From assembly GCF_000308675.1 (NCBI RefSeq), contig NZ_BAGE01000035.1, positions 87,555 to 151,554 of the forward strand: a DNA stretch of 64,000 nucleotides, written 5' to 3'. Below, piece after piece: positions 32,369 to 46,339 of this stretch. The notes beneath the pieces were generated by a model that saw only the letters and a program-made list of their open reading frames with translations, did no database searches and was not told the origin of the DNA. Source of the stretch: Nocardia paucivorans NBRC 100373 (lineage in GTDB: Bacteria > Actinomycetota > Actinomycetes > Mycobacteriales > Mycobacteriaceae). Both the position numbers and the translations under genes were made by a program. How positions within the stretch are numbered: position 1 is the stretch's first letter; each line of letters starts with the position of its first letter.

Positions 32369-33255
32369 CGGGCGGATTCCTTCCGTGTGGGGAGATCGGA
32401 ATATGCCGGGACGGAGACGATGCGGCGGCGACCGCGCTCCGTTCGTCGCGGTGAGGTGCGGCCGGTGAGGCGTGCTGCCAGGAACGACAGGGAGATATTG
32501 GTGGCGATGTACAGGGCGGCGACGCCGAGGTACAGCTGGAGCGAATACTGGCTGCCGTAGTACTCGACCAGAGAGCGGCCCGAACGCAGCAGTTCGGTGT
32601 AGCCGACGATGAAGCCGAGCGAGGTGTCCTTGAGCAGAATCACCAGCTGGCTCACCAATACCGGCAGCATGGTCGGTATCGCCTGCGGTAGCAGCACTCG
32701 CCAGAACGTCACGACCGGGCCGACGCCGAGCGCTGCGGCGGCTTCGCGCTGTCCCCGGTCGATGGCGGTGATTCCTCCCCGGAAGATCTCACACAGCACC
32801 GCGGAGTTGTAGGCCACGAGGGCGAGGACCACCACCTGCAGCAGGCTCAATTCCAGCCCCAGTCGCGGTAACCCGAGCGCGGCGAACAGCATGAGCAGCA
32901 GCAGGGGAATGCCACGCATCAGTTCCACCACCGCACCGACGGCCGATCGGATCGAGGATCGGCGTGACATGCGCCCGGCGCACAGCGCGAGCCCGACCAC
33001 CACGGCGAGCACCATGGCGATCAGGGCGGCCCGCAGTGTCGCCAGATAACCCCGCCACAGTGTCTGGGGCACGCCGGTGTCCGGATCGGCGAGGATCGCC
33101 CAACGACGCGGGTCGAGCTGTCCCAGCTCGTGCAGGCGCAACACGAGCGCCGCCAGCGCGACGGTGGCCAATGCACCCGCGGCGATCGAGACCCGGGCCG
33201 CCCGGCGGGTGCCTCGCGGCCCGAGCGGATCGTAGAGGAACGGGGTGTCGCTCAT
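32365..33255 (-). CDS. Amino-acid ABC transporter permease, operon gene 4
   Basis: The 296-residue protein is a HisM/GluD-type permease. It has YLATLRAALIAMVLAVVVGL, VELMRGIPLLLLML, and the EAA loop REAAAALGVGPVVTFWRVLLPQAIPTMLP that docks the ATPase. It has five to six membrane segments and a basic tail. ATG 33255 overlaps the stop of the partner permease by 4 bases. It imports a polar amino acid or similar acid together with the neighbouring permease, ATPase and binding lipoprotein. Confidence 0.9.
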   Translation of the reverse strand: MSDTPFLYDPLGPRGTRRAARVSIAAGALATVALAALVLRLHELGQLDPRRWAILADPDTGVPQTLWRGYLATLRAALIAMVLAVVVGLALCAGRMSRRSSIRSAVGAVVELMRGIPLLLLMLFAALGLPRLGLELSLLQVVVLALVAYNSAVLCEIFRGGITAIDRGQREAAAALGVGPVVTFWRVLLPQAIPTMLPVLVSQLVILLKDTSLGFIVGYTELLRSGRSLVEYYGSQYSLQLYLGVAALYIATNISLSFLAARLTGRTSPRRTERGRRRIVSVPAYSDLPTRKESAR

Positions 33256-33902
33256 CGCGCCACCGCCGAACGACGTTCCAGCCACCGGAAACCGAAAGCC
33301 GAACCGAGGGTGAGCACCAGGTAGGCCGTGGCGATCCACAGGAGGGCGGGAATCACGGCGGCCGGGTCGAGGAAGTTGATCCGCTGACTCGCCGCAGTGA
33401 GCTCCAACACCCCGAAACCCGCGGCCACGGAGGTGTTCTTGACCAGGGCGATCCATACCCCCGCCAGCGGGGGCACCACCGCACGCAATGCCTGCGGGAC
33501 GATGATGTGGTGCATCGAGGCGAAAAACGACAGCCCCAGGGCCCGTGCCGCTTCGGCCTGTCCCCGACCCACCGTGTACACCCCGGCGCGAACCGCCTCG
33601 GCCACGAAGGCCGCGGTGTAGCACCCCAGGGCGATCGTCGCGGTCACGGTGTATCCGGGCAGCAGCACGCCCAACTCGGGTAGGACGAAAACCACCAGGA
33701 AGAAGACGATGGTGAGCGGGGTGTTGCGCACGAGTTCGACGTAGCCGGTGCCCAGGTGCCGCAACAGCGGTACCGGGCACAGGCGCGCCACTCCGATCGA
33801 CAGGCCGAGCGCGGCGGCCAGTGCACCCGCGCCGACGGCGAGCACGATGGTCATGGTGAATGCTCGACAGAGGAGGTCGGCATTGTCGAGAAGAACGTGC
33901 AT
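33252..33902 (-). CDS. Amino-acid ABC transporter permease, operon gene 3
   Basis: The 216-residue permease carries FTMTIVLAVGAGALAAALGLSIG, VELVRNTPLTIVFFLVVF and the EAA loop AEAARALGLSFFASMHHIIVPQALRAVVPP, as in GluC-type subunits. About five hydrophobic segments are present. ATG 33902 (MHVLLDNADLLC) is the natural start; the longer frame upstream is not coding. It forms the heterodimeric channel with gene 4. Confidence 0.9.
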   Translation of the reverse strand: MHVLLDNADLLCRAFTMTIVLAVGAGALAAALGLSIGVARLCPVPLLRHLGTGYVELVRNTPLTIVFFLVVFVLPELGVLLPGYTVTATIALGCYTAAFVAEAVRAGVYTVGRGQAEAARALGLSFFASMHHIIVPQALRAVVPPLAGVWIALVKNTSVAAGFGVLELTAASQRINFLDPAAVIPALLWIATAYLVLTLGSAFGFRWLERRSAVAR

Positions 33903-33928
33903 GATGGTGTTCCTGTCGCGTGGTGCGG

Positions 33929-34840
33929 TCAGTAGCTGTCCGGATCCGGTGGAGTGGGGGCGGGGCCGAGAATCCGCCCGGCGGTGCGATCCCAGGCGGC
34001 CGCCCAGCTGCCGTCCCGGAAGGCGGCGCGCAACAGGTCGTCGATAAAGGCCACCAGATCGGCGTGCCCCGGGGCGACACCGATTCCGTAGGGTTCCGCG
34101 CTGAAGATGGTGTCGATCAGTTCGAAGGCGTCCATATCGCGGCTGCGTAACCCGGCGAGGATGGTGTTGTCCGTGGTCATGGCGGTGACCTGGCCGTTTT
34201 TCAGGGCCTGGGCGCATTTGCCGAAGGAATCGAACAGCACATGGTGGGCGTCGGGCACCAGGTCGCGGATATGGGTCGACGACGCCGAGCCCTCCACCGA
34301 ACACACCGACCGTCCGGACAGGTCGGTGGGGCCGGTGATGTGCTGCGGATTGCCGGCGCGCACCATCAGTGACTGTCCGGCGATGTAATACGGGCCCGCG
34401 AAATCGATGATCCGTTTGCGTTCGTCGGTAATGGTGTAGGTGGCGATCACCAGATCCACCCGCCCCTGTTGGAGAAAGGGTTCCCGGTTGGCCGAAACCG
34501 TCTCCACCCAGTCGATTCGGTCGGCGGGGATACCGAGCCGGGCCGCGATGAGCTTGCCCATCTCGGCGTCGAAGCCCTCGGGTCGTTGCGTGATCGGATT
34601 CATCAGCCCGAACAGTGGCTGGTCGAATTTGGTGCCGATCCGGATCGACCCGGTTTCGTGCAGGCGGCGCATGGTCGATCCGGCGGGGAAGGAGACATTC
34701 GTATCGACCGGGGGACGGTGGTCGTCGGTGGTGATCGGTGGGGCCGAGGAGTCACACCCGGCGGTGAGCAGGCCGGCGGTGAGCAGGCCGGCGGTGCAGA
34801 TCAGGGCGGTGCGGCGAAACAGGCGGGAGATTCGGGGCAT
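33929..34840 (-). CDS. Glutamate-type solute-binding lipoprotein, operon gene 2
   Basis: The 303-residue protein has a lipoprotein signal with lipobox LTAGC and a family 3 solute-binding fold (IRIGTKFDQPLFGL, GFDAEMGKLIAARLG, DLVIATYTITDERKRIIDFAGPYY). It resembles GluB of Corynebacterium, so the ligand is probably glutamate or another dicarboxylate-like amino acid. Mature protein is anchored outside the membrane. A 15-bp in-frame tandem duplication lengthens the signal core (TAGLL repeated). Confidence 0.9.
   Translation of the reverse strand: MPRISRLFRRTALICTAGLLTAGLLTAGCDSSAPPITTDDHRPPVDTNVSFPAGSTMRRLHETGSIRIGTKFDQPLFGLMNPITQRPEGFDAEMGKLIAARLGIPADRIDWVETVSANREPFLQQGRVDLVIATYTITDERKRIIDFAGPYYIAGQSLMVRAGNPQHITGPTDLSGRSVCSVEGSASSTHIRDLVPDAHHVLFDSFGKCAQALKNGQVTAMTTDNTILAGLRSRDMDAFELIDTIFSAEPYGIGVAPGHADLVAFIDDLLRAAFRDGSWAAAWDRTAGRILGPAPTPPDPDSY
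34761..34790. repeat. 15-bp in-frame tandem duplication in a signal peptide
   Basis: GCGGTGAGCAGGCCG occurs twice without change, with six bases of a third copy after it. It adds five residues to the hydrophobic core of the lipoprotein signal and keeps the frame. Confidence 0.9.
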
Positions 34841-34850
34841 GGCGGGTCCG

Positions 34851-35624
34851 TCAGCGGGGGAGGGCGCGGGTCAGGAAGTCCTTGGCCCGGTCGGTGGTGG
34901 GGGCGGTGAAGAAGGCATCGGGGGTGTTCTGTTCGGCGATGGTGCCGTCGGCGAGGAAGACCACCCGATCGGCGCAGGCGCGGGCGAAGCCCATCTCATG
35001 GGTGACCACAACCATGGTCATGCCCTCGGCGGCAAGGGATTTCATTACATCCAGAACTTCCCCGACCATTTCCGGATCCAGGGCGCTGGTGGGTTCGTCG
35101 AACAGCATGACCCGGGGGCGCATGGCCAGGCCGCGGGCGATCGCGACACGTTGTTGCTGGCCGCCGGACAGTTGCGGGGGATATGCGGTCGCCTTGTCGG
35201 CGAGTCCAACGCGTTCGAGTAGTTCCCGGGCGCGTTTCTCGGCGCGGGCGCGGCCGAGTTTCGCGACCCGGATCGGGGCGAAGGTGATGTTGTCCAGCAC
35301 GCTCATGTGCGGAAACAGATTGAACGACTGGAATACCATGCCGATCTCGGTTCGGACCCGCCGTAGTGCCGCTCCCTCGGTGGGCAGGGGCGCGCCGCGG
35401 TACTCGATCCGGCCGGTATCGATCGTTTCCAGCCCATTGATGGTGCGGCACAGAGTGGACTTGCCGGAACCGGAAGGGCCGATGATCACGACGACTTCGC
35501 CCTCGGTGATGTCCAGATCGATATGGCGGAGTACCGCGGTGTCGCCGTAGCTCTTGCCGACACCGCGGAGGGTGATGAGCGCGGGGGATGCGGAATGGGT
35601 ATGCGCCGTGGGCGTAGGTGTCAT
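34851..35624 (-). CDS. Amino-acid ABC transporter ATPase, operon gene 1
   Basis: The 257-residue ATPase has Walker [10 protein letters not shown], signature LSGGQQQR, Walker [13 protein letters not shown] and H-loop [10 protein letters not shown]. This is the GluA/HisP pattern. It is the first gene of a seven-gene minus-strand operon reaching to 28442. The palindromic region at 35685-35704, 61 bases upstream, lies at the probable promoter. Confidence 0.93.
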   Translation of the reverse strand: MTPTPTAHTHSASPALITLRGVGKSYGDTAVLRHIDLDITEGEVVVIIGPSGSGKSTLCRTINGLETIDTGRIEYRGAPLPTEGAALRRVRTEIGMVFQSFNLFPHMSVLDNITFAPIRVAKLGRARAEKRARELLERVGLADKATAYPPQLSGGQQQRVAIARGLAMRPRVMLFDEPTSALDPEMVGEVLDVMKSLAAEGMTMVVVTHEMGFARACADRVVFLADGTIAEQNTPDAFFTAPTTDRAKDFLTRALPR

Positions 35625-35684
35625 GATCGCCTCTGATGCTGGTCCGGTGCGCGGGTCGGGCGGTATCGACCACCAGTCGATGAA

Positions 35685-35704
35685 ATTCTATTTGCAAATA
35701 GAAT
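35685..35704. promoter_or_regulatory. Perfect 20-bp palindrome, likely RpiR operator
   Basis: ATTCTATTTGCAAATAGAAT is its own reverse complement. On the minus strand it contains TAGAAT, a good -10, with TTGCAT about 19 bases before it as a possible -35. A related CTATGCAAAAA half-site follows at 35708-35718 and a TTCCC-N7-GGGAA repeat at 35720-35736. The region is strikingly AT-rich and lies between the ABC operon and the RpiR gene, which is the probable binder. Confidence 0.75.
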
Positions 35705-35795
35705 GCCCTATGCAAAAAATTCCCCATAGCTGGGAAGTGATGGTGTTCGATGCGGCGGATGGAGCGCATCCGAGACGGCGGGAGAGAATGGCCAG

Positions 35796-36695
35796 GTGAA
35801 AGCAGAGCCCGTGCACGAGGGACCGAGTACGTTCGCCGAGTTGCTCACCGAGCTGCGCGCCCGACGCGACACCCTGTCGCCGGCGCATCGGAAACTGGCC
35901 GACCGGGTCATGGCCGACCCGGAGGCGGTCGCATTCATGACCATCTCGGAATTGGCGGCCGCCACCGGAGTGAACGAGGCCACCGTGGTGCGGTTCGCCA
36001 CGGCATTCGGGCTCAGAGGGTATCCGGGGCTGACCCGATTGTGTCGGGAATGGTTGCGCGAACAGGCCCAATTGCTGCGCCGTTTCGACAATCTGGAACA
36101 GCTGTCGGACGCCGACGGCGGGGCACTCCCGCAGGCGCTGGTCTACGACCGGGCCAATATCGCCCGAACCTTTTCCCGAATCGAGGAGCAGCAGTGGCGG
36201 ACGGCGGTGCATCGTCTCGCCGAATCGCCGCGCATCCACGTTATGGGCATGCGCAAATGCCATGCGCCGGCGTACCTTCTCGCCTATCTCCTGCGCATGT
36301 TGCGCGAGGACGTATCCCTGATGACGGCCGCTGCCGGGGCGCTCACCGACGACCTGCGCGCGGTCCGGCCGGGAGATTGTTTCGTGGCCATGTCGATCCA
36401 CCGCTACACCGCCGACACCGTCCGCGCCGCGCGGTGGGCGCGTTCGGTCGGCGCGTATGTGATCGCGCTGACCGACAATCCGGCCTCACCACTGGCGGCC
36501 GTCGCGGACGAGGTGTTCTATGTCGATGCCTCGGCCGCCACCGTATTGCGGTCGATGACCGCGTTCGTCGCTCTGGTGCAGGCGCTGGCCGCCGACGTGG
36601 CCCGGCACAACGGGCGGGATGCGCGGGCGGCGTTGTTGCAGGAGGAGCAGTTGCTACGCGACTTCCAGGTGTACGCAGGAGATGAACCCGCGTGA
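35796..36695 (+). CDS. RpiR-family regulator of the ABC/acyl-CoA operon
   Basis: The 299-residue protein has an N-terminal RpiR helix-turn-helix (AFMTISELAAATGVNEATVVRFATAFGLRGYPGLTRL) and a C-terminal SIS domain (IHVMGMRKCHAPAYLLAYLLRML; GDCFVAMSIHRYTADTVRAARWA) that binds a phosphorylated or small-molecule effector. It starts with GTG 35796. It is divergent from the seven-gene operon, so it is the expected controller through the 20-bp palindrome. A weak 6-bp hairpin follows the gene. Confidence 0.92.
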   Translation: MKAEPVHEGPSTFAELLTELRARRDTLSPAHRKLADRVMADPEAVAFMTISELAAATGVNEATVVRFATAFGLRGYPGLTRLCREWLREQAQLLRRFDNLEQLSDADGGALPQALVYDRANIARTFSRIEEQQWRTAVHRLAESPRIHVMGMRKCHAPAYLLAYLLRMLREDVSLMTAAAGALTDDLRAVRPGDCFVAMSIHRYTADTVRAARWARSVGAYVIALTDNPASPLAAVADEVFYVDASAATVLRSMTAFVALVQALAADVARHNGRDARAALLQEEQLLRDFQVYAGDEPA

Positions 36696-36787
36696 GCCGC
36701 CGCTGATCGCATGGGCGGCGGGGAGGTGGGCTTCGAGTGGCACACGGCCCCGCCCGGATCGGTACTTCGGGCGAACCTCCTGGAGGG

Positions 36788-38047
36788 TTACACGTTCAGG
36801 GGCTGGGGCGAGGGTTGGGCCTGAGGCTGAGGTTGGGGTGAGTACCGGGGCTGAGGTGAGGGTTGAACCTGGGCCGGCTGCTGAGGCTGAGGTGATGCCT
36901 GGGGTTGAGGTGAGGGCTGAGGTTGGGTGGGTGGTTTGACAACGCCCACCAACGCCCCGTTACCCATGGCGTAGCTGTTGCGCCTCAGCTGGTTGCTGGA
37001 GTTGCCCTCGATGGTGTGGATCCGACCGGTGGCATCCACCGCTTCCACGATTCCCACGTGGTCCGGGTTTCCGTCGCCCTGCCAGTCGAAGATGATCATG
37101 TCACCGGGTTGGGCCGTCGACACATGCCCCGCCCATCCCTGCGACTTGGCGTCGTTCCAGATGGCGGGGACGTAGTTCTTGTTGGTCCACTTGATGTTGT
37201 AACCGGCTGTTTTCCATACCCAGGTGGAGAAGGATGCACACCATGCGTCGTTGATGTTGTACGGGGCGAGGGTACCGTCCCGGTAGACCACGGTGTTGTT
37301 GCCCACCTCGTGGACGCCGAGCGCCAGCTGTTCCTGCGCTTTCGTGACTATGTCGTTCGGAGTTCCGTTGCCGGGGGTGAAGGTGACCGTGCTTGCGGCC
37401 GGAGTCCACGGAGTCCGGTATCCGGCATCCGGCGCGGGACCGTAGGAATTGCGCGGGAGGTCCGGCATCATTTTGTAGATATTGCCGGCGTTTCTCTGCA
37501 TACCCTTGTCGGCGTCCTCGATCGTGTCGTGCACGCGGTCGATGGCTTCCAGCACCAGGGTCAGGACTTCGCTCGCCTCCTCGGGGGCGAGTTCCTTACC
37601 TTCGGGTCCCTCGATCACTTTTCTGGGTTTGCCGAGTTCGTTTCTGAGGTCGTTCGCGGTTTTCTTGACAGTCCGGAACGCCTGGTTCGAGACGTCGAAG
37701 CTGGCGAAAGAGTGTTCGTTCACGTTCTTGTTCTGCATTCGCAGTTGGCCGGCCCGGTCCTGGATCAGCTCTTTCTTGTCCTCGTACGTGTCGACCATTG
37801 CCGACGTGCCCGGGGGGAGATCCTGAGCGCCATCCTGGGTGAGCTCGAGGCCTTCCTTGCTCAGCAGGTCGTTCTTGGCGAGCCAGGAGATCATGTCCGG
37901 CTGTCCTCCCTGCCAGCCGGATGCGAACAACACGATCGAGCTCTGTATGTATTCGTGCGCCGCGTCGATCACCGCTTTGAGGCCGTCGCGAGCATGGGGA
38001 GGGTAGGGGAACTTTTCGATCTCTATGTCTTCAAAGGTCGTCGTCAT
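36788..38047 (-). CDS. CHAP-domain protein with helical N-terminus and Pro/Gln tail
   Basis: The 419-residue protein has three parts. Residues 1-200 are helical and include W45-Q46-G47. Residues about 225-370 are a CHAP amidase domain with Cys270 (DAWCASF), His330 (PDHVGIVE) and Glu347/Asn349. Residues 372-417 are a degenerate Pro-Gln-Ser-Pro repeat. CHAP enzymes cleave peptidoglycan. There is no signal peptide, so export by type VII secretion or another route is possible, but I find no clear YxxxD/E signal. GGAGGG precedes ATG 38047. Base composition is less GC-rich than neighbours, which suggests transfer. Confidence 0.8.
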   Translation of the reverse strand: MTTTFEDIEIEKFPYPPHARDGLKAVIDAAHEYIQSSIVLFASGWQGGQPDMISWLAKNDLLSKEGLELTQDGAQDLPPGTSAMVDTYEDKKELIQDRAGQLRMQNKNVNEHSFASFDVSNQAFRTVKKTANDLRNELGKPRKVIEGPEGKELAPEEASEVLTLVLEAIDRVHDTIEDADKGMQRNAGNIYKMMPDLPRNSYGPAPDAGYRTPWTPAASTVTFTPGNGTPNDIVTKAQEQLALGVHEVGNNTVVYRDGTLAPYNINDAWCASFSTWVWKTAGYNIKWTNKNYVPAIWNDAKSQGWAGHVSTAQPGDMIIFDWQGDGNPDHVGIVEAVDATGRIHTIEGNSSNQLRRNSYAMGNGALVGVVKPPTQPQPSPQPQASPQPQQPAQVQPSPQPRYSPQPQPQAQPSPQPLNV

Positions 38048-38129
38048 GCGTACCCTCCACCTGGCGTGTTCCGTCCGTCCTGTCGTTGGCGGGCCGTGAA
38101 CAGCCTCTGTTGTCTCGCTCGCCGAGAGT

Positions 38130-38163
38130 TTTCAACACACATGGCTGCGCATGTGTGTTGAAA
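38130..38163. promoter_or_regulatory. Perfect 14-bp inverted repeat upstream of the CHAP gene
   Basis: TTTCAACACACATG (38130-38143), six bases, then CATGTGTGTTGAAA (38150-38163). It lies 83 bases before the CHAP gene and about 157 before argC. No gene ends here, so an operator or a leader hairpin is likelier than a terminator. Confidence 0.65.
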
Positions 38164-38292
38164 CAAGTATCGGGCATTCCCGGCATTGAAGTGGTGTCGA
38201 CAACAACCGCGTGGCCCAGCGGAATATTTCGAATGTGTGTTCGTATTTCGACCCGGTGGCGGGGTGGGCATGAGGCAAGGGGGTGTGAATGA

Positions 38293-40603
<2,311 letters not shown>

Positions 40604-40607
<4 letters not shown>

Positions 40608-41538
40608 CCGCACATTCCGTTTCCGAGCTCTCGGCGCTGGACAAGGCGCATGTGCTGGCCGGCGCGCTGCCGTGGCTGCAGAAGTTCCGCGACAAGATCG
40701 TGGTGGTGAAATACGGCGGCAATGCCATGATCGACGAGGGTCTCAAACGTGCCTTCGCCGCCGATATGGCGTTCCTGCGCACCGTCGGTGTGCACCCGGT
40801 GGTGGTGCACGGGGGCGGGCCGCAGATCAACGCCATGCTGAAACGCCTCGGGATGGAAGGGGAATTCCGCGGCGGTTTCCGGGTCACCACCCCTGAGGTG
40901 ATGGAGGTGGTGCGGATGGTGCTGTTCGGTCAGGTCGGGCGGGAACTCGTCGGCCTGATCAATGCGCACGGCCCCTACGCGGTGGGGATCTCCGGTGAGG
41001 ACGCCCGCCTGTTCACCGCCACCCGACGCATGGTGAACGTCGACGGACAACCCACCGATATCGGTCTGGTCGGCGATGTCACCGCGGTCGACCCGGACGC
41101 GGTACTCGATCTGATCGGCGCGGGCCGCATCCCGGTGGTGTCCACCATCGCCCCGGACGCGGACGGGGTGGTGCACAACATCAATGCCGACACCGCGGCC
41201 GCCGCGCTGGCGGAGGGAATCGGCGCCGAGAAACTCGTGGTGCTCACCGATGTGGAGGGTCTCTACACCGATTGGCCCGACCGGTCCTCGTTGACGAGCA
41301 CCATCGACAGCGACGCACTGGCACGGCTGTTGCCGAAACTCGACGCGGGCATGGTGCCCAAGATGGAGGCCTGTCTGCGTGCTGTGCTGGGCGGGGTGCC
41401 CAGCGCACATGTCATCGATGGACGTGTTCCGCATTCGGTGTTGCTGGAACTTTTCACCGGGGAGGGAATCGGAACGATGGTCACCCCCGCCCCCGCGCAT
41501 GCGGACGCCGGGCGGCCGGACGGATACGGAGCCGAACA

Positions 41539-41542
<4 letters not shown>
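40604..41542 (+). CDS. argB: Acetylglutamate kinase
   Basis: ArgB phosphorylates N-acetylglutamate, usually the arginine-feedback-controlled step. The 312-residue amino-acid-kinase-fold protein shows [19 protein letters not shown] and [16 protein letters not shown] 40604 overlaps the argJ stop by 4 bases; the longer frame upstream is not coding. An N-terminal helix before the core ([17 protein letters not shown]) fits arginine-sensitive hexameric kinases. Confidence 0.96.
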
Positions 41543-44254
<2,712 letters not shown>

Positions 44255-44269
44255 GGTCCGGTCCGCCGA

Positions 44270-45934
44270 TCAGTCCGTGCTCGGCACGAAGGTGACGGCG
44301 GGGAGGGCGGCGTCGGTATTGGTCGGGTCCGGGCCGGGGCCCGGAGCGGTGATATTCGCGGCCGGGAGAGCACGGGGCGCGGGGCGTAGGGGCGGGGTCT
44401 CGCGCCAGACCGGGTCGGCGGCCTGGAGCTCCAGCCCGAGCGCGATGAGCTCGGCCTCCGCCCAGGCCCGCCCACCGAGTTGGACACCGAAGGGGAGTCC
44501 GGTTGCGGCGGAGCGGCCTGCGGGGAGCGCGAGTGCCGGTACTCCGGTGTAGTTGGCCCAGGTGACCGGCGCCTGGCTCTCGAGCTGTTCGATGGGGGAG
44601 ATATTGCGCGGTACGCGGTCGGTCACCGCGCCCGGCAACACCACCGCATCGAGCTGTTCGGCGTTCAGCATCTGGTTGTATTCATGTTGATAGCGGGCCC
44701 GATCGCGTTCCAGTTTCCAGTAATCGGCCGCGGGTAGGGTCAGGGCGCCCAGCGCCGTGCCGACGGCGATGGCGCTCGCCGGCGAGTATTGGTCGATTCG
44801 GTCGGCCCACTGCTGGTGGTAGGCGCCGGTCTCCACGGCGTCGCCCATCGCCAGACCGGTGGGTTCCATGGGCATGGTGATATCGCGCAGTTCACCGCCG
44901 AGACGGGTGATCAGGTCCAGGAAGCGGTTCAGCAGGGTGGCCAGCTCGCTCGGTAACGCTTCGGCCGCCGCCCGCCCGACACCGAACCGTTTACCGGCCA
45001 GGGGCTTGTCACCGCCGACCGGAGCCAGTGGATATCCCTCGGGCGGAAGCGGCGGCGCGGCCAGGGTCACCGGGTCCCGCCGGTCGGCGCCCGCGATGGC
45101 GGAGAGTAGGAGCGCGGCATCGGCGATGCCCTGCCCCATCGTGCCCACATGGTCCTTGCTCCACGAGACCGGGATGACGCCGTATTTGCTGACGCGACCG
45201 AAGGTGGGTTTGATCGCGCTCACCCCGCATCGCGAGGCGGGGATCCGAAGCGAACCGCCGGTGTCGACGCCGAGGGCCAATGGGGCGAACCGCGCTGCCA
45301 CCACGGCGGCACTGCCACCGGAGGAGCCACCGACGATGGCGGTCGGATCCCAGGGATTGCCGACCTGTGGGCAGGTGGTCGTCAGCCCGAATTCATCGGT
45401 GTGCGCATGGCCGATCAGCACCGCTCCCTGCTCCCGGAGCGACCGCCACACGGTGGCGTCACCGGCGGCGATATTTCCTTCCAACAGCCGACTCGACGCG
45501 GTGAGCGGCAGGCCGGCGGCGGCGATCACGTCCTTCATCGCGATCGGTAGTCCACAGATCGGCGGGGCGTCTCCCGAGGCCAATCGCCGGGCGGCCTGCT
45601 CTGCCTGGTCGTACGCCGTCTCCGGGTAGGTGCGTACCCAGGCGTTGAGGGAGCCGTCGAACTCGGCGCTGCGCCGAAGGCAGGCCTCCAGGAGTTCCCG
45701 GGGATGTAGCCGTTTGGCCTGTAATAGGCTCGCCGCCTCGACCGCGGACAGTCGCGCCGGATCGGCGACATCGATCGTCGCGGGATCGGGCAGCGCCACC
45801 GAGGACGGAACGGGGGTGCGGAGAGCCGGTGGTCGCGCCGCCGCGCGCGGCGGCCGAGCCAGCATCGTGGTGGCGATTCCGGCGCCGAGTCCCGTTGTCC
45901 GAACGAACGACCTTCGTGATATCCCTCCGGTCAT
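44270..45934 (-). CDS. Exported amidase (amidase signature family) with Tat signal
   Basis: The 554-residue protein starts with a twin-arginine signal (SRRSFVRTTGLGAGIATTML) and is thus probably exported folded. The amidase signature core carries the Lys in PIAMKDVIAAAG and the Ser cluster in VGGSSGGSAA of the Ser-cisSer-Lys triad. The amide substrate is unknown. ATG 45934 is chosen because the Tat motif then lies near the N-terminus; a further 20 residues upstream are possible. It is convergent with argR and separated by 15 bases. Confidence 0.88.
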   Translation of the reverse strand: MTGGISRRSFVRTTGLGAGIATTMLARPPRAAARPPALRTPVPSSVALPDPATIDVADPARLSAVEAASLLQAKRLHPRELLEACLRRSAEFDGSLNAWVRTYPETAYDQAEQAARRLASGDAPPICGLPIAMKDVIAAAGLPLTASSRLLEGNIAAGDATVWRSLREQGAVLIGHAHTDEFGLTTTCPQVGNPWDPTAIVGGSSGGSAAVVAARFAPLALGVDTGGSLRIPASRCGVSAIKPTFGRVSKYGVIPVSWSKDHVGTMGQGIADAALLLSAIAGADRRDPVTLAAPPLPPEGYPLAPVGGDKPLAGKRFGVGRAAAEALPSELATLLNRFLDLITRLGGELRDITMPMEPTGLAMGDAVETGAYHQQWADRIDQYSPASAIAVGTALGALTLPAADYWKLERDRARYQHEYNQMLNAEQLDAVVLPGAVTDRVPRNISPIEQLESQAPVTWANYTGVPALALPAGRSAATGLPFGVQLGGRAWAEAELIALGLELQAADPVWRETPPLRPAPRALPAANITAPGPGPDPTNTDAALPAVTFVPSTD

Positions 45935-46180
45935 CGGTCTGCACCCACGTTCTCGGTCTGCCCGATCCCGGCGATATCGTCTCCTCCCAAGCACCGCACC
46001 GGTAAACTCTACCGGACCGTGTGCCCATCGCCGGCATGGTGTTTTTTCTTGACTCCGAAGGGAATTGCTCTCCGATTGCCGGTCGGTTCGTGGGGAGGTG
46101 TCGTGGCGGCGCGGAGGTTTGCCGCCGGGGTTCGGTGATGGTCCGGATATGCGCTCACGGAGTCCTGTTCCGCCTGCGGG

Positions 46181-46333
46181 CTAATTCACTTCGGCGAAGA
46201 ACGCCTGTAGATACGGGGTCGCTGCTTCGAAGCCGATACGAGCGAAGGTGAGTCCGGCGTTGCCCAGGGTGACGAGGTAGTAGCCGATGAGCTCGTAATG
46301 GGCCTCCGCGAATTGCTGTAGCTGTTCCGACAT
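46181..46333 (-). CDS. Small 50-residue amphipathic protein
   Basis: The ORF from ATG 46333 encodes MSEQLQQFAEAHYELIGYYL and then a strongly amphipathic rest without Cys or Lys. GAGGAT precedes the start. The family is unknown to me; the pattern recalls short phasin-like or membrane-surface helices. A longer frame upstream lies over a 19-bp tandem duplication and is unlikely to be coding. Codon choice fits the genome, so I keep it as a probable small gene. Confidence 0.45.
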   Translation of the reverse strand: MSEQLQQFAEAHYELIGYYLVTLGNAGLTFARIGFEAATPYLQAFFAEVN

Positions 46334-46339
46334 GGTCGA

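Noticed and set aside
36788..36935. The repetitive GGCTGAGG-type DNA as a CRISPR or satellite array
   Set aside because: It encodes the in-frame Pro/Gln tail of the CHAP protein; there are no equal repeats with unique spacers.
36788..38047. A YxxxD/E type VII secretion signal in the CHAP protein
   Set aside because: No tyrosine downstream of WQG has Asp or Glu four residues later.
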